Shown: piece after piece, positions 17,518 through 27,068 of the stretch
Position numbering within the stretch: the first letter of the stretch is position 1
Layout: every line of letters starts with the position of its first letter
Origin: Paenibacillus riograndensis SBR5
Lineage (GTDB): Bacteria; Bacillota; Bacilli; Paenibacillales; Paenibacillaceae
Assembly: GCF_000981585.1 (NCBI RefSeq)
Contig: NZ_LN831776.1
Span: forward strand, 5,873,187-5,937,186
Length of the DNA: 64,000 bases
Direction of reading: 5' to 3'
Translations under genes and position numbers: made by a program
The notes under the pieces: generated by a model
Database searches by the model: none
What the model was told of the DNA's origin: nothing
The model's input: only the letters and a program-made list of their open reading frames with translations

Positions 17518-17556
17518 AAACAAAAAAGGTTCCAGCGCAAATGAGCTGAAACCTTT
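17518..17556 (-). terminator. Terminator of the second sugar operon
   Basis: On the minus strand AAAGGTTTCAGC pairs with GCTGGAACCTTT (17556-17545 and 17536-17525, one G-U pair), then TTTGTTT. It follows the Gfo/Idh/MocA gene by about 70 bases. Confidence 0.8.
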
Positions 17557-17624
17557 GTTTTAGTGCCGAGGACGGGGAAGCCATTCTCGAATCATGGAAA
17601 GTCCTTTGCCCGTGAGCCCCTTTT

Positions 17625-18908
17625 TCAGAACTTGTATAGTTCAACCGGTTGCAGCAAATCCTCAATCGTTATGGCTCTGCCCTCCCGGTTGGACAGCCAC
17701 ACTGCTTCACCGGCCGCAATCGAATACGCGCCTGCTTCCGCTCCGGCAAGAATTTCATAACCGCGATGCTTGTCGGGATGATCAAATAAATCGCGGAGCA
17801 GTACCGGGTCACCGCCGCCGTGTCCGCCTTCTCCCCGCACCACATAAATGATCTCCTTCGCTCCAAATAACGGGTAATAATCAATCGTCTGCTGAGGAAT
17901 CGGAAAAGGGACACGGCTTGGCTCATGATATTCAGTACTCTCAATTCTACCTAGTGTTCCGTTGATGGCCAGACGGTACCCTTCATATGGGGCTGAAAAA
18001 TTAATAGAATAGCTGAGCAGCGCCCCTTGATCATACTTAACAGTAGCCGCATAAGTATCCTCAATTGAAATATCCGAGTCAAATATGCAGGCATCTGTAC
18101 GGTAATTGGTGTACTTGGGGGTGGAGTTGTCTTCCGCCCGCAGGTGGTCATCCCGTACATCGACGGTAGACCAGCGCATGACATAACTGCAATCCTCTCG
18201 TTCCCGGCACGTTTCGCAGTACCGCCCATCCTGCCGGGATGGATTATGTTCAGAATCTGCTCCATAATAATTCAGCCCTCCGAAGGCGAATACTTCCTGA
18301 GGCTTCTGATCCAGCCACCAGTTGACCAAATCAAAGTGATGAGTCGATTTGTGGACAGACAACCCGCCTGAGAGCTCACGGTTTCTGTTCCAGCGGCGGA
18401 AATAGCTGGAGCCGTGAAAGGTATCAACATACCAGTTCAGATCAACAGAGGTAACACGCCCGACCTTGCCGCTTAGAATCATCTCTTTGATGCGGCGGTG
18501 AATCGGATTGTACCGGTAGTTGAATAGTACTGTTACCTTCCCTTTGCTGGCTGCTTCTGCTGCCATCACTTTAGCAGCATCAGCCGCATGAATGACCATT
18601 GGTTTCTCAGCAAGCACGTCAATGTCATGCCGGAGGCTGGCGAGTATATAGTCCAGATGGGTATCATCCCGGCTGGATACAATCACCGTATCAGCTCCCG
18701 TCTCCTTCAGCATCCGGTCGAATGCTTCCGGAGTATACACTGGCACCCCGGCCAGCGCAGGGAACTTCGAGCGGGCGACTTCAAAGCGCAGCGGGTCACT
18801 GTCCAGCAGCGCTACAATGCGGTGCTGCCCGGCAAAGGTGGTTAGCAGCGGCTCAATAAACATAATCAGCGCCCGGTTGCTTACACCGCAGATTGCATAG
18901 TTCTTCAT
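17625..18908 (-). CDS. Gfo/Idh/MocA family oxidoreductase
   Basis: NAD(P)-dependent sugar dehydrogenase-like protein of 427 residues. The N-terminal Rossmann fold begins MKNYAICGVSNRALIMF, and the family EKP motif is VLAEKPMVIHAADA near residue 95. SVHKSTHHFDLVNWWL matches the substrate-site helix with the catalytic His. A four-Cys-like cluster (YCETCREREDCSYVMRW) lies near residue 220. It is longer than the usual 330-390 residues. Its start overlaps the GH43-like gene by four bases, so it is the last gene of the operon. It probably oxidises or epimerises the imported sugar; the substrate is unknown. Confidence 0.85.
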   Translation of the reverse strand: MKNYAICGVSNRALIMFIEPLLTTFAGQHRIVALLDSDPLRFEVARSKFPALAGVPVYTPEAFDRMLKETGADTVIVSSRDDTHLDYILASLRHDIDVLAEKPMVIHAADAAKVMAAEAASKGKVTVLFNYRYNPIHRRIKEMILSGKVGRVTSVDLNWYVDTFHGSSYFRRWNRNRELSGGLSVHKSTHHFDLVNWWLDQKPQEVFAFGGLNYYGADSEHNPSRQDGRYCETCREREDCSYVMRWSTVDVRDDHLRAEDNSTPKYTNYRTDACIFDSDISIEDTYAATVKYDQGALLSYSINFSAPYEGYRLAINGTLGRIESTEYHEPSRVPFPIPQQTIDYYPLFGAKEIIYVVRGEGGHGGGDPVLLRDLFDHPDKHRGYEILAGAEAGAYSIAAGEAVWLSNREGRAITIEDLLQPVELYKF

Positions 18909-19780
18909 TTATGAATACCTTCTTTCTCTAAAGACTGTACGAATCGTTCCGGGAGACGGAGGACGGACGCATGTCTCAGTCCCGGCGGCAGGGTTATCTC
19001 TGCAGCCGGGATCTGCTGCCAATGCTCCAGATCAGCAGAGCCCATCACAGTGTAGCTGGCATCCTGAAAGCCATCTGCCAGCATGATCCATCTGTAACTT
19101 GAAGCGTGACTAACGCTAAGCTCGTATAAAGTCGGTCCTTCTGTGAGGGCCGGTGTCAGAAGTTCTGAGATAGGACCAAAGGTGACCGTGCCATCAGATG
19201 TACTGTAGACAGGGCAGGACCGGATTGCCTTGTACTCTGTCCCCTGGACATTGCTGCCCCGTTCGTCCTTGAAGAGCATGAGATACCCGCTGCCCGTATC
19301 GGCGATACTGGCATCAATAACATTATATCCGGGGTCGAAGAACAGCTCGGCGGGTGAAAAGCTGACAAAGTCCTTTGTCGTGACTGACCAGATCCGGTGG
19401 TTACGCGGCCCTGCACCTATTGTTGATGACCAAACGATCCGGTAAGCCTCGCAGGCGCTGTCATAATAAGCCTCAGGAGCCCATACATTTTGCGTTTCAG
19501 GCAGATGCTCCATTAACGGAATCAGCTGTTCATTCTCCCACTGCTTCAAATCAAGAGAAGATGCATACCCTATACTCCTGCTGTTCCAGCCGTCCGTCCA
19601 GAGCAGATGATAACGTCCTCTGCTGTCGATGAGCAGGAAGGGGTCGCGAATCCGCCCCGTCCCAATACCGGATATATGCAGCGGCAGACCGCCGTTCCAT
19701 TCTGTATAGTGTAACCCGTCCATACTTCCGGCAAGGAAAAACTGTTCGGCAGATTCTTTGAAATAACTAAGCAGATACAC
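18905..19780 (-). CDS. GH43-like five-bladed beta-propeller glycosidase
   Basis: Protein of 291 residues without a signal peptide. Propeller marks typical of GH43/GH32-type enzymes are visible: GRIRDPFLLIDSRGRYHLLWTDGW (first blade, catalytic-base region), NVWAPEAYYD (WAPE motif) and YNVIDASIADTGSGYLMLFKD. The acidic residues of these motifs suggest an active arabinofuranosidase or xylosidase-like enzyme, but the exact assignment of the acid residue is unsure. It lies 23 bases downstream of the ABC permeases and overlaps the oxidoreductase gene, so it probably acts in the cytosol on the imported glycan. Confidence 0.7.
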   Translation of the reverse strand: MYLLSYFKESAEQFFLAGSMDGLHYTEWNGGLPLHISGIGTGRIRDPFLLIDSRGRYHLLWTDGWNSRSIGYASSLDLKQWENEQLIPLMEHLPETQNVWAPEAYYDSACEAYRIVWSSTIGAGPRNHRIWSVTTKDFVSFSPAELFFDPGYNVIDASIADTGSGYLMLFKDERGSNVQGTEYKAIRSCPVYSTSDGTVTFGPISELLTPALTEGPTLYELSVSHASSYRWIMLADGFQDASYTVMGSADLEHWQQIPAAEITLPPGLRHASVLRLPERFVQSLEKEGIHK

Positions 19781-19803
19781 TGTATTCTCCTCCGCAATTA
19801 CAA

Positions 19804-20637
19804 TTATTTAATTCCGCTGGTAGCCACACCTTCTACGAAGTGTTTCTGGGCGACGAAGAAAATCAGTACCGGCGGGATGATTGCTATAATCGACATGGCG
19901 AACAATGAACCCCAGTTAATCTGGGCGGCATTGTCAACGAACATCTGCAACGCCAGCGGCACTGTATACTTGCGAACCTCATTTAGATACAGCAGCTGGT
20001 CAAAATAGTCGTCCCAGCTCCACAAGAAGGCGAAGATCCCCATTGTGTAGAGAACCGGCTTGCAGTTGGGGAGCAGAATATTATAGAACGTCCGGAACGG
20101 CCCGCAGCCGTCCATCAGAGCAGCCTCATCCAGCTCCCGGGGAATTCCCCGCATAAACTGGATCATCAGATATACGAAAAACGCATTACTGGCTACAAAA
20201 TAAGGGATAATCAGCGGAAGAATCGTATTGATCCAGCCAAAATTAGAAAACATCACATATCTTGGGATCAGCAGCACCTGGGTTGGCAGCATCAGCGTGC
20301 CAAGTAGAATGGCAAACCAGATTTTTTTAAGCGGAAAATTCATACGGGCAAACGGGAATGCAACTAGCGAACTGGATAGCAGGCAGCCTGCCACACAGAG
20401 CATAGAAATAAGCAGCGAGTTCAGAATAAACTTGCCAAAGGTGAATCCGGGCACAGCTCCCCATCCGTCTGAATAATTGCTCCAATAGAACTGGCTTGGC
20501 CAAAGGCTGGTTGCGGTAAAAATCTCATCATTTGCCTTGAAGCTGCCCAGAAGCAGCCAGATAATCGGATAGACCATTGTCAGCGCCATCAGAACCAGCA
20601 GAATATTTTTAGCGATAGCCGAGGTTTTGAGCGCCAT
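19804..20637 (-). CDS. Carbohydrate ABC transporter permease (MalG-like)
   Basis: CUT1 permease of 277 residues with about six membrane helices. Its EAA loop is RELDEAALMDGCGPFRTFYN, near residue 175. The start codon overlaps the stop of the other permease gene by one base (TAATG), a strong sign of coupled translation. Together with the next gene and the binding lipoprotein it forms one sugar importer. No ATPase gene is present in the cluster. Confidence 0.9.
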   Translation of the reverse strand: MALKTSAIAKNILLVLMALTMVYPIIWLLLGSFKANDEIFTATSLWPSQFYWSNYSDGWGAVPGFTFGKFILNSLLISMLCVAGCLLSSSLVAFPFARMNFPLKKIWFAILLGTLMLPTQVLLIPRYVMFSNFGWINTILPLIIPYFVASNAFFVYLMIQFMRGIPRELDEAALMDGCGPFRTFYNILLPNCKPVLYTMGIFAFLWSWDDYFDQLLYLNEVRKYTVPLALQMFVDNAAQINWGSLFAMSIIAIIPPVLIFFVAQKHFVEGVATSGIK

Positions 20638-21578
20638 TATTTGCCCCTCGCTTTCGTATCATTTTCATAGTAAACCCAGCGTTTGGAAGTCAGGAAAATA
20701 AGGGCTGTCACCGCCGCAATCAGCAGCAGCAGTGTCCAGGAGACTGCCGAAGCATATCCCATACGCTGTTGTTTGAAAGCCAGATCGTAAATATACAGTA
20801 CGGAGAACAGCGTTTCGTCCATAGGTCCGCCTTTGGTAATAATATAGCCCTGGGTGAAGACCTGGAACGAACTTATCGTTTGCAGAATCAGGTTAAACAG
20901 CAGGATTGGAGAAATCATTGGCAGCGTAATTTTGAAGAATCGGGCAACAGAACCTGCACCGTCAATCTGTGCAGCTTCATAGAGATCTCCGGGAACATTT
21001 TTGAGCCCCGCCAGAAAAATAACCATGGAGGAACCAAATTGCCATACGACAAGCAGGATCAGGACATACAAAGCATAGTCCGGCTGGCCCAGCCACTCTT
21101 TTCCGGTAATCCCCATCAAGCTGAGAAAGCTGTTCAGCAGACCTTCCATACCAAAAATGTTACGCCACATCACTGCTACAGCAACGCTTCCGCCAATAAG
21201 CGATGGCAGATAGAACAGCGTTCTGTAAATCGTCATTCCCAGCGAAGCCTTATATAGCAGGATGGCAACAAACAATGCCATAGCCAGTTTAAGCGGGACC
21301 GAAAGGACAACATATTTAAGCGTAACCTCCATGGACTTCCAGAACCGGGCATCGCTCAACATATCTATATAATTTTGCAGACCGACAAAGGTGGTGCTTC
21401 TGAGGCTGCTTTCAGTCAGCGATAAATAGAAAGAATTGATAAAGGGCCATAGAGTTAGAACGAATAGTCCAATTAGCCAAGGAAGCAGAAACAGGTAGGC
21501 AATCAAGACATTTTTGGATTTTCCGGCCTTTTTAGTTGGTTTAACAGTAACAGCTGGCCGGGTTTGTACAGTTTCCAT
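20637..21578 (-). CDS. Carbohydrate ABC transporter permease (MalF-like)
   Basis: CUT1 permease of 313 residues. A Lys-rich N-terminus is followed by membrane segments beginning LIAYLFLLPWLIGLFVLTL, and the EAA loop DLYEAAQIDGAGSVARFFKI lies near residue 215. It is 86 bases downstream of the binding-protein gene and overlaps the second permease gene. Role and partners are as for that gene. Confidence 0.9.
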   Translation of the reverse strand: METVQTRPAVTVKPTKKAGKSKNVLIAYLFLLPWLIGLFVLTLWPFINSFYLSLTESSLRSTTFVGLQNYIDMLSDARFWKSMEVTLKYVVLSVPLKLAMALFVAILLYKASLGMTIYRTLFYLPSLIGGSVAVAVMWRNIFGMEGLLNSFLSLMGITGKEWLGQPDYALYVLILLVVWQFGSSMVIFLAGLKNVPGDLYEAAQIDGAGSVARFFKITLPMISPILLFNLILQTISSFQVFTQGYIITKGGPMDETLFSVLYIYDLAFKQQRMGYASAVSWTLLLLIAAVTALIFLTSKRWVYYENDTKARGK

Positions 21579-21664
21579 TGGGCGGAGGCCCTCCTTTCTC
21601 TAGTGTGAACCTGGGAACAGGAAACAGGCGGTTTCCGCTCTGTTCCCTTATAAGGTTGCGCAGG

Positions 21665-22966
21665 TTACTTGCCTCCGTAAGCCGCGTCCACCTCTTTCAT
21701 CAGCTTCTTTGCTCCGTCGTCTACACTAATTTTGCCAAAGGCAATCTCCTGCCCAACCTTCTCAATCAGACCCTTCCAGCCCAGTACTTGAGGTCCGCTT
21801 GGCGGTGGCACAACTACAACGCCTTCCAGCTTGTTGAGCTGCTGAATCAGATCAATATTCTTTTTGTCCCCTTCAGACAAATCCGCATTAGCCAGCAACG
21901 CTTCCTGCTGTTGAGTTGTCGGGAGCACACCACGTGTTGTTTTCAGCGCATTAGCAGCATCTGTGTCATGAACAAAGAAATTAATGAATTCCGCTACTTC
22001 TTGCGGATGTTTAGTTTTGGCGCTGGCTACGAGAACTTGACTGGTTCCCGGCGTTACCGTAACACCTGTCTTCGCACTCTGGGGCAGCATGATCATATTA
22101 AGCGTGTTTTTGGTCTGGCTCTGCAGCCGGCTGAATGAGCTGGAGGCAATTGGCACGAAGGCCGCCTTTCCTTTAACTAGCAGAGAGTTGGCGGAATCAT
22201 CAGAGGTTGCCGACAAGTCTGGAGGCGCTACTGCCCCGGCTTTGCGCAGATCATCCCAATATTGGTAGTACGACCGGATTTGCTCTTCCGTAAAGGTGAA
22301 AGCACTGTCGCTATTAGGGAAGGGCGCCGAAGCATCCAGTGCGGTTATACCATAGTTTTTGAAAATGTCGAAGGCAACAGAGGAATCCACAGCACCGTAT
22401 ACCTTACCGCCTGATTTCTCGGCAATTTCCTTGAACTTGGCAGCCAAATCATCCCAGCTGTATGGCGGTACCGGCGGCTCTACACCAAGCTGTTTTAACA
22501 GCGTCTCGTCATACAGATAGGCGTCTCCGGCTAATCCGATATAGGCGCCAACCGTCTTCCCGTCCATAGCAACTGATTCCATAATGGAATCGCTCATGCC
22601 CGTGGTATCCAGTACACCATCTAGAGGAAGCAGGGAGTCTGCGCCCAAACGGACGTTGATTTCGCCTGTTGACTGGAACAGATCGGGAGCACTGTTGCCA
22701 GCAATTTGCGCTTGTATTTTGGATTCATAGCCGTCAAAGCCGGAGTATTCAGGCAGGATTTTGATACCCGGATGTTTTTCCTCAAAGATCTTGATCGCCT
22801 CAAGGGTCGCTGTATGTCTATCTTCGGAACCCCACCAGGCAAATCTTAGCTCAACTGTGTCTGCAGCGCTGTTTGCAGTTCCGGCATCCGGTTCAGCCTT
22901 GGAACAGGCTGGAAGAATCAGAACTGCAGCTGAGAGCAAAGCAATGGACCATTTTTTAAAATTCAT
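21665..22966 (-). CDS. Sugar-binding lipoprotein of ABC transporter
   Basis: Family-1 extracellular solute-binding protein, 433 residues from the ATG at 22966, which follows ATGGAGGTC. The lipoprotein signal ends in LPAC with Cys21. The mature chain has the usual motifs (LRFAWWGSEDRHTATLEAIKIFEEK near the N-terminus is the first lobe). A cre site and a probable promoter lie in the 124-base gap before it, so it may be transcribed both from the kinase promoter and from its own. It captures the sugar moved by the two downstream permeases. Confidence 0.88.
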   Translation of the reverse strand: MNFKKWSIALLSAAVLILPACSKAEPDAGTANSAADTVELRFAWWGSEDRHTATLEAIKIFEEKHPGIKILPEYSGFDGYESKIQAQIAGNSAPDLFQSTGEINVRLGADSLLPLDGVLDTTGMSDSIMESVAMDGKTVGAYIGLAGDAYLYDETLLKQLGVEPPVPPYSWDDLAAKFKEIAEKSGGKVYGAVDSSVAFDIFKNYGITALDASAPFPNSDSAFTFTEEQIRSYYQYWDDLRKAGAVAPPDLSATSDDSANSLLVKGKAAFVPIASSSFSRLQSQTKNTLNMIMLPQSAKTGVTVTPGTSQVLVASAKTKHPQEVAEFINFFVHDTDAANALKTTRGVLPTTQQQEALLANADLSEGDKKNIDLIQQLNKLEGVVVVPPPSGPQVLGWKGLIEKVGQEIAFGKISVDDGAKKLMKEVDAAYGGK

Positions 22967-23015
22967 AATGTGACCTCCATCAGATTGTTGGATTCGCTTA
23001 CATTTAAATTGTAAT

Positions 23016-23030
23016 CGGTAACGCTTACAG
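23016..23030 (-). promoter_or_regulatory. cre site upstream of the binding-protein gene
   Basis: On the minus strand TGTAAGCGTTACCG (within 23016-23030) fits the CcpA consensus TGWAARCGYTWNCW at 13 of 14 positions. Two related AAGCG-containing motifs flank it, near 23041-23050 and 22995-23002. The site lies 50 bases before the gene start, so it probably controls an internal promoter. Confidence 0.65.
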
Positions 23031-23090
23031 ACTGTAGATAACGCTTCTACAATAAACATCACAATTCAACGGAGATTGATTTTTTAAGTT

Positions 23091-24668
23091 TCACTTATAT
23101 TGGGAGGGTTTGATTCCGGCATATTCTTTGAACAGCTTGCTAAAATAATGAGGATTTTTGTACCCTACCTTCTGAGATACTTCATAGATGCGGCTTCCCG
23201 GCTGCAGCAGAAGCCGTTTTGCCAACTCCATCCGCTGCTTCATTAAATAGTCTGAAAAGCCAATACCCACTGACTCTTTAAACAGGCTGCCCAAATAATT
23301 AGGAGTCAAAAAAACCTTCTGTGCCAGCTCTTCCAGCCTGATTTCTTCATCCAGGTGGTTGTTGATGTAATCCAGAACAGTACGTATAGTCTGGCGGTTC
23401 TTCTTCATCTCACTCTGAACGGGCAGATCAAGCAATAAGGAATACAGTCTCTTTACCGCATCGAATACAAGCTTTGGGTCATTCTGACTCTGAATACTGG
23501 TAACAAATTCAGGCTCACCGGGAATTAACTGGTTTATCGATTCATTCCGTTCGTAGAGAATCAACGAGAGTAACATAATCAGCTCAGCGCTGAGCTTTCG
23601 GATATACCCAGCCGGATAGAGATGCTGTGCGGTCGAGTACTGCCGCTGCAGATCCTCGAGTTGCCCGATAACCTGTTCACGGTTACAGGCATATACGGCA
23701 TTAAGCAATCGCTGCTTTTCTTTGCGCGGAAACATTGTCCGTCCGCTCTCAAAAGAATCCTCCAGCCCGTGGCTCCCCTCCTGGCCTTCTGTATTGCCGG
23801 AGAACAACTTGTGCTTCAGCATTTCGCGTGCCTCCTGGAAGGACTGGGGAATCTGGTACGGTTCACTGCAAGGCTTCCCTTGCGCAAAGTTCAACCCGAT
23901 TTGCCGTTTCCGCTGCAGCTCTTGTGATACTCTCTCCAGAATAAGCGGTGCTTCAGCAGCTTCCTCGGTGCTTCGGTAGCTCATAAGCAGGATGAAACCG
24001 CGTTCATTATAAGCAAGGCTGACGGGATTGCCGACAGAGCGGAGTGCAGCAGAGACACTTTGCCGGACGGACTCCATTTCAATATTCCAAGTATTATTAC
24101 TGCTGCCGGTATAGCCGATTACAGCCTGATAATAAGGAGCATCCATAGGGACGCCTATATAGCACATCAACTCTGGCTCATACGTCCCATTCAGAAGACT
24201 GAACAGCAGGCGTTCATGAATAAGCGGGAGACCCTCATTCAGCCGGTGCTCCACCTCCGCTGTTTCCTGAGACTGCTCCTTTTCTGTGCGGATGACCTTG
24301 ACTAGCCTATCTATCGTCAATTCAATACTTTCTAGCTCCACCGGCTTCAGCAGGTAGTCAAAAATCCCGTAACGAATCGCCTTCTTGGCGAATTCAAACT
24401 CCTCATGTCCAGTCAACACAATGATTTTACAAGGATACTCCGCGGATTTCAGTGCTTCAGTCAGCCCGAAACCGTCCATAACGGGCATCTTTATATCTGT
24501 GAACACGATATCAATCGTTATCCCGGAATGCTCCAGAAACTCAAGCGCCTCTCTGCCGTTGTTGACTGCCCCCGCGATATTGATCCCGTATTTCTTCCAA
24601 TCTATGGCTTCCTTCAGTCCATCCAGGACAAAATCCTCGTCATCCACTAACAATGCGTGAAGCTGCAT
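23091..24668 (-). CDS. YesN-type response regulator (REC-AraC)
   Basis: Response regulator of 525 residues, the usual YesN length. The receiver domain spans residues 1-120 with VDDED and phospho-acceptor Asp58 (VFTDIKMPVMDG). A long middle region (about 130-415) and a C-terminal AraC domain (about 420-525; EEIRLEELAQKVFLTPNYLGSLFKE) follow. The start codon overlaps the kinase stop (TAATG). It very likely activates the downstream binding-protein/permease genes when the partner kinase senses sugar. Confidence 0.92.
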   Translation of the reverse strand: MQLHALLVDDEDFVLDGLKEAIDWKKYGINIAGAVNNGREALEFLEHSGITIDIVFTDIKMPVMDGFGLTEALKSAEYPCKIIVLTGHEEFEFAKKAIRYGIFDYLLKPVELESIELTIDRLVKVIRTEKEQSQETAEVEHRLNEGLPLIHERLLFSLLNGTYEPELMCYIGVPMDAPYYQAVIGYTGSSNNTWNIEMESVRQSVSAALRSVGNPVSLAYNERGFILLMSYRSTEEAAEAPLILERVSQELQRKRQIGLNFAQGKPCSEPYQIPQSFQEAREMLKHKLFSGNTEGQEGSHGLEDSFESGRTMFPRKEKQRLLNAVYACNREQVIGQLEDLQRQYSTAQHLYPAGYIRKLSAELIMLLSLILYERNESINQLIPGEPEFVTSIQSQNDPKLVFDAVKRLYSLLLDLPVQSEMKKNRQTIRTVLDYINNHLDEEIRLEELAQKVFLTPNYLGSLFKESVGIGFSDYLMKQRMELAKRLLLQPGSRIYEVSQKVGYKNPHYFSKLFKEYAGIKPSQYK

Positions 24669-26425
24669 TATACTGTCCCCTCCTCAATAATCTTAATGGG
24701 CAGTCTGATCTGTACCAGTGTTCCGCACTCAACCTCCACAAAAGTTAATCCGTAATTGGATCCGTTATGCAGCTGGATGCGCTGGTTTACATTATGAATG
24801 CCATAACCAAGTCTGGACTCAAAGCCCTGCTGGAGCACCTGGTTCAACCAAGCAACATCTACACTCGTGCCGCTATCCCATACATCGAACTGGATATAAT
24901 CCTCCAACATTCGGCCGGTCACCCGGATTTGCCCTTCCCCTTTGCTTGGACCTAATCCGTGCACGAAGCAATTCTCAACAAGCGGCTGCAAAATAATTTT
25001 TATCGTCTCACAGGATAACAGTTCAGGTGCAATATCTTCCTCATATTCAAAGCGGTTATTGTGCTTGTACCGCATAATGTGGATATATGAGTTCAGATGC
25101 TCCAGCTCAGCAGCAATGGTAGTAAGCTCACGTCCTTTATTCAGACTCAGCCGAAAAAACTTGCCCAGGTTTGACGTCATTTTGCTGATCTCCGGTGCCT
25201 TCAGACGGATTGCCATCCAGTTAATCGCATCAAGTGTATTGTAGAGAAAATGGGGATTAATCTGGGACTGCAGCGCCCTCAGTTCCATCTCTCGCAGCTG
25301 ATTCTGCTCCCTCTCGCTTTCTTCCATCAGATCATGAATTTTGACCGACATAATGCGAAATCGCTCATTCAGCTGGCCGATCTCATTGGTGTAATCCGAG
25401 TCCAGCTGAATATCGAAGTTGCCGTGGCCAATCTTGTTCATCTGCCGGATCAGCCGCTTGAGCGGCTGGGTAATGGACCTTGAGAAATAAATAACAGCGA
25501 TAACCGCCAATATAAAGCAGATGAGAACAACCAGGAGCAGCCGGGTGAACAGTCCAGAGATGCCTTCTACTACATCCTTGTATGGCTTGAACAGAATAAT
25601 ACGCCAGCCGAAGTCATTGGGAGAAGTGAATATGCTTAGATACTTGCTACTATCCAAATGAGTATAGGTATAACCTTGCAGATGGTCGGCAAAAGAGCGG
25701 AGCATTTCATCCATAGCTGAACCGGAGAGCAGATCTCCTTCATCGTTGTACATTTCGTTATTCTCATCGGTATAGAACAACCTGTTTCCAGTAGCGGTCC
25801 CTTGCAGGAGGTTCTTGAAGCTGCTGAATTGCAGATTGATAAACACATATCCGAGACTCTTCCCACCGTAAGCGATTTCATGAAAATAGGTCAGAATCTT
25901 TGGATTGTATCCGTCATTTCGCATATCATTGGGACGGGGAGGGATGAAGCCCTCTTTGCGGTCATCTACATAAGCCCATATAGGCTTGTCCTCAATTCTG
26001 CTTAGTTCATAAAAACCATTCGGATTGGAGTAGTTATAGATACTCAGTCGGTCAGTAACAATCATAATTTCACTGATATCTGACCGGGAATAGGCGGCAT
26101 TGGAGAGAATGCGCGATGCACTTTCGTTATTTCTAATCTGTTCATAAGTATCCGCTACGCTTCCCCGGGCAAGAATTTCTTTGATTTCCGGATTGATGAC
26201 AATGGAAAGGGCGGTCGATTTAATGGAGGTCATCCGCTGGTTCAGCAGAGAATTGACCTGCTCCAGTTCTGATAACGAAGCCTCACTAAGTTTGGAGGAA
26301 ATCAGCCTGGAGGTGGAGTAATACATAACGATACTAAGCAATCCCATCAGCAATAAAATAAATATACTGAGAAGTACAACCAGCGTGGGCTGTAATTTAC
26401 GTTTTTTGAACCATCCGCTGCGCAT
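24668..26425 (-). CDS. YesM-type sensor histidine kinase
   Basis: Membrane kinase of 585 residues with transmembrane helices at about 15-36 and 293-315 around a dCache-like sensor region. A HAMP domain follows (about 316-370), then QSQINPHFLYNTLDAIN with phospho-accepting His392, and a HATPase domain with LVENCFVHGLG and a GIHNV loop. The protein heads the second sugar operon and is translationally coupled to its regulator. The sugar sensed is not evident. Confidence 0.92.
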   Translation of the reverse strand: MRSGWFKKRKLQPTLVVLLSIFILLLMGLLSIVMYYSTSRLISSKLSEASLSELEQVNSLLNQRMTSIKSTALSIVINPEIKEILARGSVADTYEQIRNNESASRILSNAAYSRSDISEIMIVTDRLSIYNYSNPNGFYELSRIEDKPIWAYVDDRKEGFIPPRPNDMRNDGYNPKILTYFHEIAYGGKSLGYVFINLQFSSFKNLLQGTATGNRLFYTDENNEMYNDEGDLLSGSAMDEMLRSFADHLQGYTYTHLDSSKYLSIFTSPNDFGWRIILFKPYKDVVEGISGLFTRLLLVVLICFILAVIAVIYFSRSITQPLKRLIRQMNKIGHGNFDIQLDSDYTNEIGQLNERFRIMSVKIHDLMEESEREQNQLREMELRALQSQINPHFLYNTLDAINWMAIRLKAPEISKMTSNLGKFFRLSLNKGRELTTIAAELEHLNSYIHIMRYKHNNRFEYEEDIAPELLSCETIKIILQPLVENCFVHGLGPSKGEGQIRVTGRMLEDYIQFDVWDSGTSVDVAWLNQVLQQGFESRLGYGIHNVNQRIQLHNGSNYGLTFVEVECGTLVQIRLPIKIIEEGTV

Positions 26426-26619
26426 GAGTTCCCCCTAGTTGAAGTTTGCCTAACTTCATCATAATTGATGGAAGATGGCCTTTAAGGATAGCATCTGAAT
26501 ACCGGAAAATCCAGTTGTAATTTATGTTTTTATAGAATAAAAGCACCCTTGCCCTAGGAACGGAAGGATGCTTCAACCATATAATGTGCACATGCACAAA
26601 GCTCAACTAAATTATAAAA

Positions 26620-26633
26620 TATAACGTTTACAT
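26620..26633 (-). promoter_or_regulatory. cre-like site upstream of the kinase gene
   Basis: TGTAAACGTTATA on the minus strand matches the CcpA consensus except at the conserved C near the 3' end. It is about 195 bases upstream of the kinase start. An inverted repeat TGTGCA-CA-TGCACA lies at 26585-26598 between the two. Both are candidates for operon control; no strong promoter could be fixed. Confidence 0.4.
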
Positions 26634-26648
26634 TTCGTATACAACGAA

Positions 26649-26993
26649 TCAATGAAATTGAACAGAATTCATGGATAAACAGGTCATTACTTCAACCTTT
26701 CCGGTCTCTGAACTGTCCCGGAGTTTCATCATTAATTTGCGAAATACTTTAAAAAAAGTCCGCTGGTTTTTATACCCTACCATTTTGGCTATCTTATCCA
26801 AAGACAATTCCTTCATGCACGCCATCATTTCTTTAGCCTTCCCAATCCGTACCCGGTTAATGTATTTCACGAATGTATCTCCGGTCTCCCGCTTAAATAT
26901 CTATCCAAGATACACTGGATGCAAATTCAAGTATAGCGCCGCATCCGATAAAGAAATATCCTTCATGTAGTTTTGCTCAATATAGGCTTTCAA
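26649..26993 (-). pseudogene. AraC-type HTH pseudogene with in-frame stop
   Basis: A frame starting at TTG 26993, behind GGAGAGGAG, encodes a complete AraC DNA-binding domain (IEQNYMKDISLSDAALYLNL; KYINRVRIGKAKEMMACMK; LDKIAKMVGYKNQRTFFKVFRK). It is cut by a TAG after HPVYLG, where family members continue SRIFKRETG. No receiver domain is left upstream, so it is the decayed tail of a YesN-type regulator. It sits between the sugar operon and the left end of the tRNA-Leu island, outside the island. Confidence 0.7.
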
Positions 26994-27068
26994 ATAAAAA
27001 CTCCTCTCCAGAACTTGTGATTAGACAAGCACTGAAAAGGAGTATTGAGGGTTACAGTCGTAAAACCC

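Noticed and set aside
26397..26606. 69-residue frame upstream of the second kinase
   Set aside because: Overlaps the kinase start and the promoter region; no ribosome binding site and no homology-like pattern.
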